A DNA stretch of 42,072 nucleotides from an uncultured Planctomycetales bacterium (GTDB lineage Bacteria; Planctomycetota; Planctomycetia; Pirellulales; Thermoguttaceae), in contig CAMNJU010000005.1 of NCBI GenBank assembly GCA_946541595.1, positions 1 through 42,072 on the forward strand, in the 5' to 3' direction. Under the pieces are notes generated by a model. The model did not search any database. It was not told where the DNA came from and was given only the letters and a program-made list of their open reading frames with translations. A program made the translations under genes and the position numbers. Positions within the stretch are counted from its first letter, which is position 1; every line of letters starts with the position of its first letter. Of this stretch, positions 29,499 through 39,900 are shown piece after piece.

Positions 29499-29732
29499 TT
29501 CAGATCTTTCTTTCTTAGAGACTGCGGTGGGAACTAGAGAGTTCACGCCTGCCGTAATAACGCGGATGCGTTCATTTAGCGCGTTCGCAGCGCCAAAAAT
29601 ATGCAAGTAACCTAAGCTCATGTATTGTAGCGCCGTTATCCAATTTGAAAAGAGAGAAATTTTTTCTTAACGGAAACTTGCGTGGCTCTTTTAAAAGAAA
29701 TGCAAAGAAGCGATTGCGCCGCGGCGAGAGAT

Positions 29733-29764
29733 AAAAAAAGGAGGGCCTTTCGACCCCCCCTCTG
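29733..29764 (-). terminator. Rho-independent terminator downstream of TolC-family gene
   Basis: Minus strand agaggggggg-tcgaaagg-ccctcct then ttttttt. Confidence 0.65.
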
Positions 29765-29791
29765 GGACAATTCGTGATAGACTACCTCGGA

Positions 29792-31876
29792 TCAAAACGC
29801 GTTAGGCGCGGGTTCCAAGATTTCCGGAAGGCCGGATTGGTAGCTTCCGACAGGATTCGTCGACTGGTAGTTCTGGAAAGGCTGGCTTTCCGGAGCAGTT
29901 GCGGGAGCCTGTGAATTCTGGACGTCGTAAGGAACAGCGGTAGTAACGGTAGGATCCGTACCTTGGATTTGCGGATACGCGCCTCGGCTTACGACTTGCG
30001 GCGACGTGAACGCGTAGTTGACGTATTTGCCGGCGTCTCGTTCGCGCGCTCTGCGCCAAGCGTCGAAGTAAGCTTTATTGGGCCAAGGACCTTCGGCAAG
30101 GGTTACGCCGTTGTATTCAAGCAAGGAACCTTTGCGGTAGTTCAAGTTGACGATCGCGACGTTGTAGTCGATTACGGTGCGATAGTAACGGGTTTCCGCG
30201 TCGGCGAGTTCCTGTTGCGCCTGCAAAACTTCGTACAGCGTCGTTTTATTGAGCAAGAAGGAGGCGTCGACGGCGCGAACTTGCTTGCGAGCGGCGCGAA
30301 GAACGGCAAGGTAATCTTCGATGAGTCGGTAGTAACGTTCAACGTCGCGGTAGAGATCGCTCAGGTTGTGCACGAGTTCGAGCTCTTGCTCTTGCAGGAT
30401 TGCACGTTCGCGAGCCAGTGCGAGTTCCGCGTTGCGGACGGCGGCCATTTCACGGCGGAAACCGAGCGTGACCGACGTGGTGATCCCAAGACCCCAGTTC
30501 TGATAGTCGCCCTTTGTCATGCTGCCGAAGGCGTTGCTTTTCTTATTGCTCGAATCGATGAGGTCGTGTCCGATTCCGTGGAAACGGTAGAGACCTTCCA
30601 AGTCGACTTGCGGTTTGAGGTAGTTGCGCTGCGCAATGAGTTCGAGTTCGCGTTTTTTGACGGTCCACTTCTGTTTGCGGAGTTCAGGAGCGCGAGCCAA
30701 ACCTTCGGCGACAATTTCGTCCCAAACGTACTTGACCTTAGCGACCGTGGGTTCGTCGGTCGGCTTGATGAGACGGCCGTCGGACGGCGCGATACCGATC
30801 ATATAACGGAGCGTTTGTTCCGTCTTGTAGAGGTTGCTCTGAGCTTCTTCCGCGGAGACTCTGAACGATTGATAGTTCTTTTCAGCCTGCGCTACGTTCT
30901 GAACGATACCTTGTTCACGACCGATACCCTGCTGCGCGGAAACGTTGCGCCAGGATTTGAGAGCCGCTTCGTAACCGGCGACTGCCGCGCTTAGATTGCG
31001 ATAAGCGAAGTAGAGGTTCCAGTAGGTTTCTTCAATGTCTTGGAGCGTATTGCGAACGCCCATCTCGAAATCGACGAGCGCGATATCCGTATTGATGCGC
31101 GCGATGACGACGCCGTTGCTGTAACCCATCTGGGCGTTAGGGCCGGCGATGCGGTTGAATTCGACTCCCGCGCCGCGGAATAACGGTTGGGTGAAACCGG
31201 CTTCAACATAGCTGGTCCACGCCGATCGCCAGAGCCGACTGTTCGCGTCGTTCCAGTCGTAGCCAAAGCCCGCGCTCGCATAAACGTTTCCGCCCGTGGC
31301 GACGGTCTTCGACAATGTGCTTTGGAACGTGCCCGTATCGGAGCGAGTGCCTACGCTGTCTTGGTAAGAAGGCGTGTAGTTGCGCCCCAAGTCGGCCTTT
31401 TGCCAAGAGGACGTCGTGTTCCAGACCGCGTCGAATGCGGAAAGCGCCGCTTGAACGCCCGCGCTCGGATTCGATTCAACAATTGCCGGATCCCAAACGG
31501 TCGTGGCCGCGCCGGGAGAGGCAAGGAGAAGGGTGGGGGTGCCGCTAATTCCGTTCGGTCCGAAGTTTACGCCGCTGAGTTGGCGGAGGACTTTGCTGTT
31601 TTCCAAAGCCATTTGACGCACTTCGTCCAGTGAGAGAAGCCATTCTTCTTTCGGATCAGGATTATCCAGCGTTAAAGGGGCGAGCGTGTTCCTTACGTCG
31701 TCAAGCGACGGCACGCATTCGTCCGGATATTCGATTTTAGTTTGCTGAGCAATATACTTGCTCTGAGCGTTTCCTCGCGGATGGAGGAATTTTGGCTGTT
31801 GCGGTTGGCATCCTGCCATTACCGCGCCAAGTAACACGCTTATGACGAGTGTTTTGAGGGTTAGGTGTCGATTCAT
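29792..31876 (-). CDS. TolC-family outer membrane efflux lipoprotein
   Basis: Lipobox LLGAVMAGC; coiled-coil repeats IEETYWNLYFAYRNLSAAVAGYEAALKSWRNV and ADAETRYYRTVIDYNVAIVNLNYRKGSLLEYNGV. Confidence 0.85.
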   Translation of the reverse strand: MNRHLTLKTLVISVLLGAVMAGCQPQQPKFLHPRGNAQSKYIAQQTKIEYPDECVPSLDDVRNTLAPLTLDNPDPKEEWLLSLDEVRQMALENSKVLRQLSGVNFGPNGISGTPTLLLASPGAATTVWDPAIVESNPSAGVQAALSAFDAVWNTTSSWQKADLGRNYTPSYQDSVGTRSDTGTFQSTLSKTVATGGNVYASAGFGYDWNDANSRLWRSAWTSYVEAGFTQPLFRGAGVEFNRIAGPNAQMGYSNGVVIARINTDIALVDFEMGVRNTLQDIEETYWNLYFAYRNLSAAVAGYEAALKSWRNVSAQQGIGREQGIVQNVAQAEKNYQSFRVSAEEAQSNLYKTEQTLRYMIGIAPSDGRLIKPTDEPTVAKVKYVWDEIVAEGLARAPELRKQKWTVKKRELELIAQRNYLKPQVDLEGLYRFHGIGHDLIDSSNKKSNAFGSMTKGDYQNWGLGITTSVTLGFRREMAAVRNAELALARERAILQEQELELVHNLSDLYRDVERYYRLIEDYLAVLRAARKQVRAVDASFLLNKTTLYEVLQAQQELADAETRYYRTVIDYNVAIVNLNYRKGSLLEYNGVTLAEGPWPNKAYFDAWRRARERDAGKYVNYAFTSPQVVSRGAYPQIQGTDPTVTTAVPYDVQNSQAPATAPESQPFQNYQSTNPVGSYQSGLPEILEPAPNAF

Positions 31877-32258
31877 TGGATTGTCCCTGTCCGATTAAAC
31901 GACTTAATTCCGAAAAGTTGAATGAAAAGTCTTAGCGGCAAAAGCCGAGGTATGCTTTTTTCAACTTGCAAGCATACGATAGTGTTTTTTTAAACAAGTG
32001 TAAACGGCAAAATAGACAAATTCTATCTGTCCGTTAATTACGTTATCGTCCCTACATTCGGACTCTTTATTAGAAACTGAAAATTTTTAACTTTTTCTTC
32101 AGATTTTCTCAAGTTGAACGAAAAACACGAATCTTGAGTTTATTTGAGCGGAATATGAGAAGTAGAATATTCGTAGAATAGACAAGATGGAAAGCGTAGG
32201 AGTTTTAGCAAAAGAGAAAGAAAAGGGCGGCGGTAGTTTGAGCGCTTAATGAACAAGG

Positions 32259-32295
32259 GAAGACGCCCCAACGCGAGAGCGTCAAGGCGTCTTCA
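32259..32295 (-). terminator. Hairpin downstream of DUF1080 gene, possible terminator
   Basis: gaagacgcc ... ggcgtcttc 9-bp stem; no strong T tract. Confidence 0.45.
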
Positions 32296-32321
32296 TATAC
32301 TGCCGCGAAACTGAACGAGTA

Positions 32322-33149
32322 TCAGTTGTAATAGTTCATGTGGTTTTGGCACGGAACGACATTGGAATCCGGAATCTCACGAATCCAAATGTTGCGGAAT
32401 TTGGTCGTGTTGTTGTGATCCTGAATGGAAATCGGTTCGCGATCGGCATGCGGCTGGTACTGCGGGGTGCGATGGAAGAAGGTGTCGCCTTTGATCGCCC
32501 AGTGATTCTGAACGACGCAGCCGTTGAGCAGAACGGTGATGTACGCGGGACGAATGACTTCGGCGACGAATTCGTTGCCGTTTTCATCTTTTTCCGTACG
32601 CAGAATCGGACGGGTGAAGATGATATCGTAGGTTTGCCATTCGGTCGGTTTCTTAACGCAGTTCACGTACGGCGGGAACTGCTTGTAGATCGAACCGCAC
32701 TGACCTTCAAAATACGTGGGATTTTCATAGGAATCAAGAACCTGGAGTTCATAGTGATTCATGAGGAAAATACCGCTGTTTCCGCGGCCTTGCCCCGTGG
32801 CGTTGGGATCCGTGACGGGCGGGCAGGCGAATTCGACGTGAAGCTGGCAGCTGCCGAACTTTTTCTTCGTAACGATCGAGCCGGAACGCGGCTTGCAAGT
32901 CAAGACGCCGTCGGCGACGTCCCAGTCTCCTCCTTCCCATTCGTCCAGATTGGCGCCGTCAAAGAGGACGATCGCGTCGGACGGCGCGTCGCGCGGGGTT
33001 TCGCCGGGAGTAACGATAGGCGGTTCCGCCCAGTCGATTCCCATACGGAAATCGCCGCCACGGAATTCGTGATCGTCTTGTGCGGAAACGAAGGAAGCAT
33101 AAGAGGCGACGCAGAGGCCGACCAAAGCGACCGTGAGAAAACGTTTCAT
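32322..33149 (-). CDS. DUF1080 (3-keto-disaccharide hydrolase-like) exported protein
   Basis: Start 33149 gives signal peptide MKRFLTVALVGLCVASYASFVSAQ; LFDGANLDEWEGGDWDVADGVLTCKPRSGSIVTKKKFGSCQLHVEFACPP...GNSGIFLMNHYELQVLDSYENPTY. Confidence 0.88.
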   Translation of the reverse strand: MKRFLTVALVGLCVASYASFVSAQDDHEFRGGDFRMGIDWAEPPIVTPGETPRDAPSDAIVLFDGANLDEWEGGDWDVADGVLTCKPRSGSIVTKKKFGSCQLHVEFACPPVTDPNATGQGRGNSGIFLMNHYELQVLDSYENPTYFEGQCGSIYKQFPPYVNCVKKPTEWQTYDIIFTRPILRTEKDENGNEFVAEVIRPAYITVLLNGCVVQNHWAIKGDTFFHRTPQYQPHADREPISIQDHNNTTKFRNIWIREIPDSNVVPCQNHMNYYN

Positions 33150-33977
33150 AAGTAAATTCTCCAAATTATAAGGGTGTGCGTTGTGTAGACGCGTGGAGGA
33201 ATCGTCGCATTGAGCCGCGTGGACCGTTCTAAGATCGGTTCGCTATCGAGAGAAGGCGAAGAGCAAACGGCGTCGGCTGAACGACTAACGAGTATTATTA
33301 TTTCTGTTTTCAACTGAAAATCAAGCGCCTATTCCACATTTTCATTTACTTGTTGGATTGTGTGGGGTTGTACATGCAATGGGTTGGTAACTTATTGGTA
33401 TTATAAAAGATGTGTTTTATTGTTTGGGAATTTTACTTCAGAGTTGCGAACAGAGTGAGAAAAATGTCGATCTTCCTTTAATATTACGGGTAACATTATT
33501 GACTGTACTTTTATCATTTTCTCAAGCGCCCAGCGCTAAAAACGCGCAAGCGAATCATTTTCTTTTGAATAACCTCGGCGCCGGCCCTGACGATATTCCT
33601 TGAAAGAATCTTAAAGCATTTTTTTTCGTCGCCAATCGCGTTTATTTCTTTGATCGGCGTTATGCGGCTGAAGAACCGAACCGGAAATTTCTTATAAAAT
33701 TTGAAATTTTTCTTATGAATTTCTTGACTTTGATATTAATCCTTGTTAAAAACAATTCACGAGTTGAGAACAGCTCGTTTCTCTTTTTTGAGAGGACGTT
33801 TGTTTTTTACGTTCGCGCGCGGACGTTGTATTTCTTTATCTTTCGAGACTTGACGCGAATTTATTTCGGCAGTCTCGTATTTTGAAACGACCGCATGATC
33901 GTTTCTCCGTTATACGCAAAGGTAAATACGCTGGATATGCGATAGATTCGTCACTGTTCGCCCCAAGGAGCCCTGTT

Positions 33978-36900
33978 ATGATTTCCTTTCGCAACGCTTC
34001 GGTTTTACAAAAACTGTTTGGCGCTCGCAAAGTCCGCGCCTCGCGGAATAATGCGATTGAAAGTCGTCTTTTGCGTATGGAGACGTTGGAAGAACGTAAT
34101 CTTCTGACGGCGTCGGCGGGCGTTGCGGCGCTCGACGCGGTTTCCTACGAGGGCTCGACCTCTGACGTTGGAATCTGGCGAATCGAGCGCGCGGAGTCGG
34201 CGCCGGACGCGCTTCCCGTCTCGTTTAAGCTTTCTGGAACGGCTGCTTGGAGCGTTGATTATCTTCTTTATAACGTAACGACGTCGAGCTATGTAACGCC
34301 GACGTCGGTCTATAATCAAGAGCTCGGCGAGTACGAGACAATCGGCTCGGCGACGATTCCGGCGGGTTCGACGTCGGTCGAATTGGAATTGCAGGCGCTT
34401 TCCGACGCGCTGCAGGAGACGCGTGAAAGCGCGGCGTTAACGCTTCTTGAATCGAACGATTACGACGTATCGGGCGTCGGCGCGACAATTGTCGTCGTCG
34501 ACGCAAATTCCTGGTCGATCGACGTTACGGCGAGCGACGCGCTCGCGTCCGAGTCGTCGTCGGACTACGCGGCGTTTACGCTGACGCGGACCGGCTCTCT
34601 CGATCTTTCTTCTCCTGCGACCGTTCGATTTGAAGTCGGGGGATCGGCGACTCCCAATATCGATTACACGCTTTACAACGCGAATTCTCAAGTCGTCAGT
34701 TTAAGTTCAATTAGCGGAACGAACCGATATTACGGCCATGTTCAAATACCGGCGGGTCAAACGAGCGCGACGATTCAACTTCGTCCGATCAACGATTCTC
34801 TTTGGGAGCCGACCGAAAGCGCGGCGTTCGAGGTCGTGTCGAATCCGTCGAGTTTTTACAACGCGGGGTTCTCTTCGAGCGCGACGGCGACGATCTTTGA
34901 CAACGACGCCTGGACGCTCAACGTTACGGCGGTCGATTCTGAAGGAGCGGAGACGGGCTATGGCGCGCCGTCGAATCCGCTGGTCTTTCGCTTTTCTCGT
35001 TCCGGCGAGACCGACTTTTCGACCTCGACGACCGTATGGTTTGGGCTGAACGGTTCGGCGCTCGTGTCGAGCGACTACAATTTATCGGGCGCGAATTACA
35101 ATACGTCGGCCGGGTATGGCACGGCGACGATACCCGCGAACTCGTCTTACGTCGATCTGACGCTCAACGTCGTCGACGACGCGAGACTCGAACCGACCGA
35201 AACGGTCGGCGTTTTCCTCTTGAACAAGCCGACGGGCGCGAGCGGATCCGATTACGCGCTTGGCGCCGACTTTTTGGCGGCCGGAACGATTTTGGACGAC
35301 GACGGCTGGGCGATAACGGTCGCAGCGACCGACGCTTCGGGCGCGGAAACGCCGTCCGGCGCAAATTCCGATCCGATCGTTTTCACGCTGACGCGAAGCG
35401 GCGAAACGAATCTTTCGCAGTCGACGACCGTCTATTATCGTCTTTCCGGAACTGCGGCGTATTCAAGTTCTTATTATTCGAGCGACTATTCCCTTTCCGG
35501 CGGTTCTTACAACGCGGCCTACGATTACGGCTCCGCGACGATACCCGCGAATTCGACCTCGACGACGCTAACCTTGACGCCGCGCGGCGACGGACTTTAC
35601 GAAGCCGACGAAACGGTCGTCTTGACGATTCTCGACCGTTCGCCCGGCGCGCTTTCTCCGCCCCTTGAGTTCCAGTATGCGGTTGGGGAAGCGGGCTCGG
35701 CGACGGCGGCGATCGCGGACTCCGACTCCTGGTCGGTCGAAGTTTCGGCGACGGACCCTGCGGGCGCGGAGACGTCGTCGGGAACGCCGTCGAATCCGAT
35801 CGTTTTTACGCTGACGCGAAGCGGCGGGACGAACTTGTCGCAGTCGACGACCGTTTATTACGAGCTCTTGGGCGAGGCGAATCCGGGCGTCGACTATACC
35901 GTCTCGACCGGGACGTTTTCCGCGCCTTACGGCTGTATTTCGATACCGTCGAACGCGGCCTCGGCGACGTTGACGCTCTCTCCGATCGACGATTCTTCTA
36001 TTGAAGACCGCGAGTCGGTCGTTCTTCAGCTTTTAGACTGCGTTCCCAGCGCGTTCAATTATTACAATTCGAGCGTTCAGTACGGGTTGGGAGCGTCTGA
36101 CGCGGCGAGCGCGTTTATCGACGACAACGAGAATCGTATCGTCGTCGAGATCGTGGCGCTCGATCCTTTGGCGCGCGAAACGTCGTCGGGCGAGCCGAGC
36201 GACGTCGGAACGTTTCGAATCACGCGAACGGGCGACGCAAGTTCGGCGTTGAACGTCTACTATACTACGACCGGAACAGCTTCGAACGGATCCGACTACT
36301 ATAGTCTTTCCGGCGTCGCGTCGATACCGTCGGGTTCGACCTACGTCGACGTAACGCTAACGCCGTCGAACGATCAGCTTAAAGAACCGACGGAGACGAT
36401 CGTCGCGACTCTTTACGCGCGCGACGACTACTATTATTACGGCTCGGAACTTCCTTACGTCGTTGGCGCGTCGTCTTCCGCGACGATTTACCTCTTGGAC
36501 GACGATCTCGATCCGACGGGCGGACCTTACGTCGTACCGGAGAACGGTTCTGCGCCTTTGTGCGCGTTCGCCGATTTGGAATCAGCGGGCTGGACGGTCG
36601 ATTGGGATTTAGACGGAGACGGAATTTTCGGCGAGGCGGGGCCCGACGCAAGCCGCGGCTCGGAGACGGGTTCGTCGACGACGTATCTCGCTTTCGGAAC
36701 GACCGCGACCGTTCCCGAGCAGAGCTGTTCAATCTCGGCGCGAGTCAGTCGAGGCGCGGCAAGTTGGGTCGCGTCGACGTCGGCGACGATTCGCAACGTC
36801 GCGCCGCAAATCGAGTTGACGTTCCCCTTTTCCGTCGCTCCGGGCGCGACGGCGACGATTTCCGGCTCGTTTGCGGATCCGGGTTCCGACACTTGGACGG

Positions 36901-39900
36901 GAACGATTTTGTTCGGCGACGAAGCGCCCGGCGCGCTTCCCGTTCCGCTCGTTTTCAACGCGAAGACGTTTTCCGCGTCTCACAGTTACGCGTCGTCCGG
37001 GTGGTTCGACGCGGTCGTATCGATCGCCGACGGCAAGGAGACGTCGACGTTAACGCGCCGCGTTAAAGTCGGGTCGCCCGCGGCCGTTGAAATAGCGCTC
37101 GAAGGGAGCCCGACGGCTCTTGTTCCCGGCTTGTCTTCGATCACGTTGAAATCGTTCGAAAAAGACGCGTTCGGGGACTACGTCGATCCTCGGCGCGGCG
37201 AAACGGTCTTCCGACGCTTTACAATTCGGAACCTCGGCTCGGAAACGCTGACGTTCGACGCGTCTTCGATTTCCCTTCCGACGGACGCCGCGCTTGTCGG
37301 ATCGTTTCCGACGTCGCTCGCGCCTGACGAAGAGCGCGTCTTTACCGTCAAATGGACGGCGCGTGGAACGCTCAACGGAACGATCTCGATACCGACGAGC
37401 GACCCTGTCGTACCGAATTTTAGTTTCGCGCTGACCGGCGCGGCCGCGCCGTATACGGCGCCGACGCTCGACGGCACCGCGCTGCTGTACGATTCCGGCG
37501 CCGACGCGACCGATAAAATCACGTTCAATCCGATATTGACGGGAACCGTTTTAGGGAACTTGGCGCGCGGCCGCGTCGACGTCGAATTCGATTTGGACGC
37601 CGATTCGGCTCCTGACGGCGTCGCGTCGCTTTACGTCTCCGGGGAATCGTTTGAATTCGATCCGCGAACGGTCGATTCTTCCTGGCCACGTCCGACCTCG
37701 GGCTCTGCGAACGTTTCCGTTCGCTATCGACTCGTTCATTACGACGACGTCGGCGCGGTCGTGTCGACCGGCTCGTGGAACGCGTTCGCGTACACGCTCG
37801 TTCCGGAACCGGTCGGCTCCTTGAGCGTGTCGAATTTGAGCGTTTCCGAAGGTTTGGACGGGGGGTGGACGCGGCCCGGCTCGGTGGTTTTAAACGGTTC
37901 TGTCGGCGGTTCGGGAACGCGGCAAATCGAAATTGTTTCCGGCGCCAATAGAACGACGCGTACGATTTCTTCGTCGTCGTTTAGCGTTTCGCTCCCGTTT
38001 GGATTCGACTACGGCGTCTCGACGACGATTCAAGTTCGCGCCGGAGCGTACGATTCGACGTATAAGACGGACGTCTACGGTTCTTGGACGACGCTTTCCG
38101 TAACGCCGCAGCTTCCGACCGTTTCGTCCTTTGCTTTTCAGACGAGCGGGGAGAACGGGCCCGCGCTCTCGGGCGTTCTCGCCGGACTTGGCCGCGCATG
38201 CTGCGAAGTCGAGATTTCCTGCGGCGGGGTCGTATTAGGCTCCGCCTGGACGGACGAAAACGGCGCTTTTACGTTTGTTCCCAAGGGCTTGTCGGCCGTC
38301 GGGGGAGTCGTTAGCGGAACGCTGACGGCGCGCGCGGTCTATCGTCCGGCGAACGGCTCGCCGATTTTCGGCGCGTCCGCGACGACGACGATGAATTACG
38401 CGCCCGCGTCGATTTACGCCAGTTCGAGCGTTTCTCTTTTGGAGCCGGGCTCGAATTCGTCGACGACGTCGACCCCTTCGTTTAAAGTTTCCGGTTCTTA
38501 TGCGTCAGACCTCAGCGTCGCGTTCGAATACCGTTGGAAGCTCTCGTCCTCGTACGACTGGTCGACGCCGAGTTTTGTTCTCGGCGCGCTCGACGCCGAG
38601 CTTAACGTCGACGAGGAAGCGGCGAATCTCTATTGGGCCGGAACGTTTACGATCGACGGTCTTTACGACGTAACGAGTTCCAGCGCGAGCTTCAACGTTC
38701 AAACGCGTCCTCTTTTCTACGACGAGCTCGTCGGCGATTACGTCGGAGCGTCTTCCTGGTCGTATTTTTCGGCGACGTTCGTTCGTCCGACGTTTGCCGC
38801 CGCGTCGGTCGCGTCCGCCGCGCTTGCGAATCCGACCGACGGGCTCGGCTTGGCCTCTTCCGACGCGACGATTTCCGGAACGATAAGTTCGACGGGCGAG
38901 CTCGGCGGAATTACGGTCGAATTCTACGTCGACGAGGCGTGCGTCGGTCGTACGACGACCGATTCGGCCGGAACGTTTTCGTACGAGCCGCGCGGTTTAG
39001 CGTTGGGTCAGGTTCAGGTTACGGTCGTCGCTTCGCAATGGAATCCTATAACGCGAACCTATCAGCTCGGAACGCCTCAGGTCGTTTCGTTCAATCATGT
39101 CGCGATTTCCGTTTCAGCGCCTTCGTGGCTCGATCTTCGCCTTGCGGACGACACGGGCTCGTATGGGGACGGCGTTACCGCGAACGCGACGATTCGCGGT
39201 CGGCTCGGCGGCTCGGACTTCGAGAGCGTTTCCGATCTTTTAGTCGAATACGACGTGGACGGAGACGGCGCGCCCGACGGCTGGACCCGAACGAACGCGT
39301 CGGGCGAATTTGCTTTTACTCCGGAATTGACGCCGGGCTCTTATACGGTTCGCGTGCGCGCGGCGCGTTGGGATTCCGGCGCCGGAACGGAAGTCGCGGG
39401 CGTCTGGCAGGGGGTCGCGTTAACGCTCGTCGCGGCCCAGCAGCCCGCCGCGCCGACGATTCGCGAGTTTGGGCCGTCGACGTTTCTGTTCGATTCGCAA
39501 GGAAACAAGACGACGTATTCGACGGGCGTCTCCGGGGTCGCGAGTTCGGAGACGGGCTTTGAGAATCTTTGCGTCGAATATGAGATTCTTTCGGGCGGTT
39601 CCGGATCGCACGTCGGATCCGTTGGTCCTTTGGGCGAATTTTGCTGGGTTCCGACGTCGATCGTTTCGTCGTCGGAAGAGACAAACGTTTCAATTCGCGC
39701 GCGCGTCGGACGTTGGGACGAAGCGACGAACACGACCGTCTGGGGCGGCTGGACGACGACGTCGTTTCTCTGCCGCGCCGCGACCGAATCGGTCGTACTC
39801 GGCTGGAAGAACGAGTCGAGCGATCGTTTGAATTCAAATTACTACGAACGCAGGATCAGCGGCTCGGTCGCGCCGGGCGAAGGGGTCGTCTCTTATTTTG

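Noticed and set aside
29963-30994. 343-aa plus-strand ORF
   Set aside because: Antisense to the TolC-family gene, which has clear domain signatures and a lipobox.
32340-33155. 271-aa plus-strand ORF
   Set aside because: Antisense to the DUF1080 gene; no own motif.
35036-35668. 210-aa plus-strand ORF
   Set aside because: Shifted frame inside the Calx-beta repeats of the giant gene.
34100-36510. Repetitive DNA resembling a CRISPR or satellite array
   Set aside because: Repeat period is about 400 bp and in frame; explained by tandem Calx-beta protein domains, no direct repeat/spacer structure.
38633-39562. 309-aa plus-strand ORF
   Set aside because: Shifted frame of the giant gene; Arg/Ser-rich low-information translation.
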